A stretch of DNA of 64,000 nt from JBMYTN01 sp049604415 (GTDB lineage Bacteria > Pseudomonadota > Alphaproteobacteria > Rhodospirillales > Rhodospirillaceae): NCBI GenBank assembly GCA_049604415.1, contig JBMYTN010000002.1, positions 62,001 to 126,000 on the forward strand, in the 5' to 3' direction. Positions 59,272 through 64,000 of this stretch are shown here, one piece after another. The stretch's first letter is position 1; the number at the start of each line of letters is the position of its first letter. The notes under the pieces were generated by a model. That model worked only from the letters and a program-made list of their open reading frames with translations, searched no databases and was not told the origin of the DNA. The position numbers and the translations under genes were made by a program.

Positions 59272-60639
59272 ATGAAATTCACATCAGCTACAGATATTAA
59301 TTCGGCGATAAAAGCGGGCGAGGTCTCTGCGACAGAAGTCACGCAAGCCGCCTTGGCCCGCATTGTTGCCGACAATCCGCGCCTGAATGCCTTCACCGAT
59401 GTCGCGGCCACTAGGGCCATTGCGGAGGCTGAGGCAGTGGACAAGGCCATTGCGGCGGGTCAGGACCCAGGTCCCTTGGCGGGGGTGCCCTTTGCCGTCA
59501 AAAATCTGTTCGATCTGAAGGGGCTGGTGACCCGGGCCGGATCCAAAATCGCCCGGGAGAATGCCCCGGCAAGCTTGGACGCGGATCTGGTGACCCGGTT
59601 GACCCAGGCCGGGGCGGTGTGCCTGGGCGGGCTGAATATGGGCGAGTTCGCCTATGACTTCACCGGCGAAAACATCCATGACGGTGATTGCTGCAATCCC
59701 CATGACCCGACCAAGATGACCGGCGGATCCTCGTCCGGGTCCGGCGCGGCGGTGGCTGGTGGCCTGGTGCCGATCACCTTGGGCTCGGACACCAATGGCT
59801 CTTTGCGGGTTCCGGCCTCGCTCTGCGGCACCTATAGCCTGCGCCCGACCTATGGTCGGCTATCCCGGGGTGGGTCGTTTCCCTTTGTCGATGCCTTGGA
59901 CACCTTAGGGCCGATGACCGCCAATTTGGCCGATCTGGCCTTGGCCTATGACAGCCTCCAAGGTCCAACCACACGCGATCCGGTTTGGGTCAATACGCCA
60001 CCGGCTCTGGTCAGCGGGTTGTTGGAGCAGGGTGCGTCGGCAACCACAAGGCCCTTGCGGATCGGTGTCCTGCGCGGCTGGTTTGAAGCCAATTGCGGCC
60101 CTGAGGCGCTGGCCCGGCGCGACCGGGCCTTGGCCGCTTTGCCCGACGAGGTCCAGCAGATCGACATCCAGCTTGATCAGGCGGCCATGGGGCGGGCGGC
60201 GGCGTTTTTGATCACCCAGGCCGAAGGCTCCACCTTGCATCTGCCAACCCTGCGCAGCCGGGCGGCGGAGTATGATCCCGACACCCGGGACCGTTTCTTC
60301 GCCGGGGCTCTGTTGCCAGCGGTTTGGGTGCAAAAAGCCCAAGCAGTGCGGCGCTGGTGGCTCGAGCAGATCCTTAAGACCTTCCAAACCGTCGATATTT
60401 TGGTCACCCCGGCAACGCCCTTTGCTGCACCGGATCGGGGTCAGAAGACTTTGGAGCTGAACGGCCAGACGGTGCCCTTGCGGCCTTTCCTGGGATTGCT
60501 GGCGCAACCGTTTTCTGCGGTGGGCTTGCCGGTGGTCACGGTGCCGACCCATCGGGATGGCGAGGATCCCATCGGGCTGCAAATGGTGGCCCCGCCCTGG
60601 CGGGAAGACCTCGCCTTTCTGGCGGCGTCCTATTTTTGA
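59272..60639 (+). CDS. atzE: AtzE-like amidohydrolase (1-carboxybiuret hydrolase family)
   Basis: 455 residues. Amidase-signature enzyme descended from GatA, with the Ser-cisSer-Lys triad (K77, S153, S177; motifs GGSSSGSG and GSDTNGSLRVP). In the cyanuric-acid pathway AtzE with AtzG hydrolyses 1-carboxybiuret to a dicarboxyurea-type product and ammonia; GatA in a transamidosome is ruled out by context (AtzG and AtzH partners, no gatB). It follows atzG by 5 bp and is the end of the cluster; the GC-rich repeat-like sequence after it shows no terminator. Confidence 0.88.
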   Translation: MKFTSATDINSAIKAGEVSATEVTQAALARIVADNPRLNAFTDVAATRAIAEAEAVDKAIAAGQDPGPLAGVPFAVKNLFDLKGLVTRAGSKIARENAPASLDADLVTRLTQAGAVCLGGLNMGEFAYDFTGENIHDGDCCNPHDPTKMTGGSSSGSGAAVAGGLVPITLGSDTNGSLRVPASLCGTYSLRPTYGRLSRGGSFPFVDALDTLGPMTANLADLALAYDSLQGPTTRDPVWVNTPPALVSGLLEQGASATTRPLRIGVLRGWFEANCGPEALARRDRALAALPDEVQQIDIQLDQAAMGRAAAFLITQAEGSTLHLPTLRSRAAEYDPDTRDRFFAGALLPAVWVQKAQAVRRWWLEQILKTFQTVDILVTPATPFAAPDRGQKTLELNGQTVPLRPFLGLLAQPFSAVGLPVVTVPTHRDGEDPIGLQMVAPPWREDLAFLAASYF

Positions 60640-60796
60640 GGCGGCCTCACCCCACCTCACCTGGCCTCACCTAGCCCCACCCGCGCCGCTGGGCGGTCAT
60701 CAAAACGTCTCATTCCTTCGCCAGGGTGCAGCCTCTTTCTTTGGACCTGTCGCTGAACCCATATGGGGGTGCAGAGGCTGTGGATGGATTGTTGGC

Positions 60797-61543
60797 ATGA
60801 GAAGGCGCAAAGTGATGCTCTGGGTGCTTGGCTTTGTTGGCTTGGGTTTGGTGCTGCCGCTCGGCGTGCGGTATATGAGCTATTCCTGGGCCAAGGTGCC
60901 TTGGTATCAGACCGAAAGTGGACCGACCGATCTGGCCCCGGACCCGGCGACAACGCCCGAGGCGGTGGTCCAGGTCTATGGCGCGCCGACCTATGGCTGG
61001 CGCGGGGTGTTTGCGGTTCACACTTGGATCGTGATGAAGCCGGAAAATGCGCCGCGCTATGCCCGCCGCGAAGTGGTGGGCTGGGGCGGGGGCAGCGTGA
61101 TCAAATATGATCGCGGCGGCCCCGATGACCGGTGGGCCGGAAAGGCACCGTCTTTGTTGGTGGAGCATCGCGGTGACGCAGCGGCGGCCCTAATCCCGCA
61201 AATCGAAGCCGCCGTGCAAAGCTATCCCTATCCGGATCGGTATCAAGCCTTTCCTGGGCCGAACAGCAACACCTTCTTAGCCCATATTGCCCGGTCGGTG
61301 CCCGGTCTTGGGCTGGATCTGCCTCCCAGCGCCATCGGCAAGGATTTCCGCCCGCTGACCGCACCGGTGGGGGCTGCCCCCAGTGGCCGGGGCCTGCAAG
61401 TCAATATTCTCGGTCTGGGCGGCATGATCCTGTCCCCGGAAGAGGGCATCGAGATCAACATGTTGGGCTTCGGCGTCGGGGTTGATGTGCTGGATCCGGC
61501 CCTGCGCCTGCCGGGCTTTGGCCGGGTTCCGAACAGCTCTTAA
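60797..61543 (+). CDS. DUF3750 membrane-anchored protein
   Basis: 248 residues from the ATG at 60797 (an internal ATG at 60815 has better ribosome-binding spacing and is possible). One N-terminal hydrophobic anchor (about 7-28), then a periplasmic domain with YGWRGVFAVHTWIVMKP and the YPDRYQAFPGPNSNTF segment, which I recognise as DUF3750. Function unknown. Preceded by a 157-bp gap after atzE and convergent with the patatin gene, 20 bp apart. Confidence 0.78.
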   Translation: MRRRKVMLWVLGFVGLGLVLPLGVRYMSYSWAKVPWYQTESGPTDLAPDPATTPEAVVQVYGAPTYGWRGVFAVHTWIVMKPENAPRYARREVVGWGGGSVIKYDRGGPDDRWAGKAPSLLVEHRGDAAAALIPQIEAAVQSYPYPDRYQAFPGPNSNTFLAHIARSVPGLGLDLPPSAIGKDFRPLTAPVGAAPSGRGLQVNILGLGGMILSPEEGIEINMLGFGVGVDVLDPALRLPGFGRVPNSS

Positions 61544-61563
61544 GGTCGACGGCGCATCGCCTC

Positions 61564-62787
61564 TTATTGGCTCGCCCCCACGGCAAAGTCCGGTGGGGCT
61601 TTGCGCCAGACTTCCAGGTTTTTGCCGTGGTTAAAGCCGTACTCATACAGTGCGGTCATATAGACCGGATCGAAGGCTTCGTCCGGTTCCAGTTCAAAGT
61701 CTTTCGGAATCCAGGTCAGATTGAAATCAATGTTGTCGCGCTGGGCGATGGCGAAGATCTTATACAAATCGCTGGAGCCTGACCCGCTGATCAGGCTGGA
61801 AACCGCCCGCCCGGTGATCGACAGCACGCCCAGCTCCACCGGCTCATAGGGCTTTTTCAGCGAATTGTTCATGATGATGTAGAGGTTGCGTTCAACAGGA
61901 ACGTTCAGCCCTTCGTCAATCCGATGGATGGGCAGTTCAGAACTGAACAACATCACCTGTTGGGTCGCACCGCCATCCACATGCATTTCATCATGCTGGC
62001 CGCCATCCTGGGTGGTCGAGGGGATGATCACCGGCGGGAAGGCTCCTGGAATGGCCGAAGACGCCTGAATGATGTCGCGGACCAACACCAGGGCATTGGG
62101 ATTGCCCGAGGCGGCAATGCGGGTCAGGTCCCAGGTCACCGGGCGCGCCGCATCCAGATTGGTGGTGCCGATCAGCAGGGTGCGGCCTTTGGCACTCTCT
62201 TCGGCCAACTTGGTCAGGATTTCCTCGTCGATATTCTCATCGATCAGGCTGCGATAGCCTTCCACATCGGCCAAAGCCGTGCCGCCGGTCAATGCAGAGA
62301 AGATCGAGGGGATCAGCAACTGCTCGGTTTCATATTCGGTGTAGAACGACTTCAACTGTTCGTCATAGTCAGGCCCTAAGAAGGCAAAAAGTCCGACAAT
62401 GGCTCCGGTGCTCACCCCCGTGACCATCGTGAATTCTGGGCGGTCACCCCGGGCGGTCCACCCGGCCAGAACACCGGCGCCAAAAGCACCATCGGGGCCA
62501 CCGCCAGACAATGCCAACAGGTTCTGCTCAATGGTTTGGTTGGTGGCGATTTGGTCCCGGTAAATGAACCGAGCCTGCTCAATGCGGTTTTCAATGATGT
62601 TGTCTACCTGCATCTCTCTGATGGTATCGCCCCAAAGCCGGATGGGTTTGGCAATGCCATAGGGCATGGCGGTGTCAATGTCATATTCAGCGATGGGGGT
62701 TCGGGCCGCCGAGGCGCACCCAGCCAGCAGCAAAGCGCCCAACAGCATGGCACAGCGGGCAATCTGCCCGGAGAAGGACCCCAGCAT
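61564..62787 (-). CDS. Patatin-like phospholipase lipoprotein
   Basis: 407 residues. Lipoprotein signal with lipobox LAGC (C24). The patatin catalytic features are in order: oxyanion-hole glycine-rich loop SGGGPDGAFG (94-103), nucleophile S126 in GVSTG, and catalytic D271 in VDGGA. Expected to be an envelope-attached Ser-Asp lipase or acyl hydrolase. Its start lies 16 bp after the HlyD-type gene stop, so the two form an operon. Confidence 0.9.
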   Translation of the reverse strand: MLGSFSGQIARCAMLLGALLLAGCASAARTPIAEYDIDTAMPYGIAKPIRLWGDTIREMQVDNIIENRIEQARFIYRDQIATNQTIEQNLLALSGGGPDGAFGAGVLAGWTARGDRPEFTMVTGVSTGAIVGLFAFLGPDYDEQLKSFYTEYETEQLLIPSIFSALTGGTALADVEGYRSLIDENIDEEILTKLAEESAKGRTLLIGTTNLDAARPVTWDLTRIAASGNPNALVLVRDIIQASSAIPGAFPPVIIPSTTQDGGQHDEMHVDGGATQQVMLFSSELPIHRIDEGLNVPVERNLYIIMNNSLKKPYEPVELGVLSITGRAVSSLISGSGSSDLYKIFAIAQRDNIDFNLTWIPKDFELEPDEAFDPVYMTALYEYGFNHGKNLEVWRKAPPDFAVGASQ

Positions 62788-62803
62788 AAGCGCTTTCCTT
62801 ATA

Positions 62804-64000
62804 TCAATGCCCTGAGAGCAGCAGGACTTGAACCGGCATTAAAATCATCTTCAACCGCAATCCAGCGGCGTGAACAACCCCAATCGTATCAACCACATGG
62901 TAAAAAATATACTCCAACGTTCCAGTGCCTTCCGCATGGAGCAGGGCGTGGTTGTCCGTATAGACATTGGCGAGGCAATTGCTGCCCCGGGGAATGCCTT
63001 CCGCCGCGCCTTCATAGAGCGGCTCCATGAACACGGTCACACTGCCGGGCCGCACATTGTTTTGCGGATCGCCCAGCCGGTCGCTGGGGCGGAACTGGCC
63101 CGATGGGATCACATCCTGCACTGCGACCACCACCATGGGCACAATGGTGAAGGGCTGCGACATGCAGCCGATTTCGCCAATCATCCCCGGCTTGATGACT
63201 TGGGCGGAGAGTTGGTCAAACCCGGCCTGGAACACCTGACGGCCATGGACATCGGGCACCAAAATGCCCGCCGGACGCAAAACCGGGCTGACATAATCGC
63301 CGACCTGAAGGGCGAACTGCTCAATGCGGCCATCCACGCCTGCGGTGACCAAGGTTTTTTCCAACTCGACTTCGGCTTGGGCCAAGGCGGCTTCGGCGCT
63401 GGCTTTTTGGGCTGGCAGCAGGACGTCAATCTGTTCCTGGGCAGATTCAAATTGCGCCACGGCGGCGTCATATTGCGCCTGGCTTTGTTCCAATTTGGTC
63501 TGGGCGCGGTCAACTTCGACCTGCGGCACCGCGCCGGACCCGGAATTCAACAGGTCGAGTTTGCGCTCATAGTCTTCCCGGTCCTGGGATAGGGCGGCTT
63601 CGGCTTGCAGGATCCCGGAATTGGACACGGCCAGTTCCGCCTCAGCCACTTTGATCGATGCTTCTACTTCGGCGATTTGGGACTTGGCGGAGGCCACGGC
63701 GGCCTTTTGGCTGGCATCGTCCAGCCGGAAGATCGGGGCACCGGCTTTGACGGCTTCATTGTTGCGGACAAAGACCTCGTCGACCCGCCCGCCGGATTGC
63801 GGCAGCAGGGTTAGGGTGCGGAAATAGGAACTCACATGGGTGGTGCCGGGGTGGTAGTAGAACACAATGGTCAGCACCGTGGCCGTGGCCATGGCGCAGG
63901 TGGTGATGCCCCAGCGCAGTTCATACCAGATGGAAAAGAAGGTGATCTCTTTGCCCAAGCGTTTGCCTTGGACATAACGCCGCACCAGGAAGTCCGGCAG
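62804..64000 (-). CDS. HlyD-family membrane fusion protein, 5' end cut off
   Basis: The frame is open to the window edge and gives 398 residues; sequence before the first in-window Met (LPDFL and beyond) reads as coding, so the true start is outside. One transmembrane segment (about 30-48 of the visible part), then a lipoyl-like half (SGGRVDEVFVRNNEAVKAG), a long helical hairpin rich in Ala/Gln/Glu, and a barrel domain. Such proteins bridge an inner-membrane transporter to the outer membrane; the transporter partner is not in the window. The downstream patatin lipoprotein may be co-expressed. Confidence 0.85.
   Translation of the reverse strand: MPDFLVRRYVQGKRLGKEITFFSIWYELRWGITTCAMATATVLTIVFYYHPGTTHVSSYFRTLTLLPQSGGRVDEVFVRNNEAVKAGAPIFRLDDASQKAAVASAKSQIAEVEASIKVAEAELAVSNSGILQAEAALSQDREDYERKLDLLNSGSGAVPQVEVDRAQTKLEQSQAQYDAAVAQFESAQEQIDVLLPAQKASAEAALAQAEVELEKTLVTAGVDGRIEQFALQVGDYVSPVLRPAGILVPDVHGRQVFQAGFDQLSAQVIKPGMIGEIGCMSQPFTIVPMVVVAVQDVIPSGQFRPSDRLGDPQNNVRPGSVTVFMEPLYEGAAEGIPRGSNCLANVYTDNHALLHAEGTGTLEYIFYHVVDTIGVVHAAGLRLKMILMPVQVLLLSGH

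Noticed and set aside
60640..60710. Repeated GGCCTCACC units after atzE
   Set aside because: Only two or three short degenerate copies in C-rich sequence; not a convincing repeat element or terminator.

Overview
The window looks like chromosome of an alphaproteobacterium, most likely of the Rhodospirillales type. The basis is high G+C coding sequence, ilvB and ilvN products of alphaproteobacterial flavour, and a miaA-ilvB-ilvN-ilvC block next to mreBCD-PBP2-rodA. The assignment is an inference from gene content and order, not from a marker-gene search.

Layout. 1-8173 (all minus): an FAD-linked 2-hydroxyacid oxidase cut by the window edge, tsaC/sua5, and the rod-shape operon mreB-mreC-mreD-mrdA-rodA. 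8634-13505 (minus): miaA, ilvB, ilvN, ilvC, with a clear hairpin terminator between ilvB and ilvN. 13646-17109: serB (+), a lysophospholipid acyltransferase and pepA (-). 17257-18803: a GlxA-type regulator divergent from an isochorismatase-family hydrolase, with a perfect 11-bp inverted repeat between them. 18864-22284: the AmmeMemoRadiSam genes, a radical SAM enzyme divergent from a fused Memo-AMMECR1 protein, then a small secreted protein whose 3' end is partly duplicated 150 bp downstream. 22558-26514: an isolated CoxL-like molybdopterin subunit, cysQ and a SAM methyltransferase. 26712-26787: tRNA-Lys(CTT).

26888-38190 is an AT-richer accessory island of four co-directional, tightly packed genes: an SNF2-type helicase with a C-terminal nuclease-like domain, a coiled-coil protein of unknown function, a large DUF1156-type DNA methylase, and a DUF499-type ATPase with an N-terminal HEPN motif. 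It looks like a multi-gene anti-phage or anti-plasmid system of the helicase/methylase/ATPase kind. It is the strongest accessory system here.

38454-48099 returns to chromosomal-looking genes: an internally shortened SOUL protein, an NAD(P)-binding protein, a periplasmic PhnD-like protein translationally coupled to a sensor kinase with two complete kinase cores, a FIST-GGDEF cyclic-di-GMP enzyme, a DUF6891 protein and an AT-rich orphan membrane protein.

48350-60639 is a catabolic and uptake cluster: a DUF1116 (AllG-like) protein, a metal amidohydrolase, allophanate hydrolase (atzF), a five-gene Dpp-type ABC transporter, and atzH, atzG and atzE homologues. The cyanuric acid hydrolase AtzD is not in the window. 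The cluster probably imports a ureide or carboxybiuret-like compound and strips it to ammonia and CO2. The window ends with a DUF3750 membrane-anchored protein, a patatin-like lipoprotein and a truncated HlyD-type membrane fusion protein.
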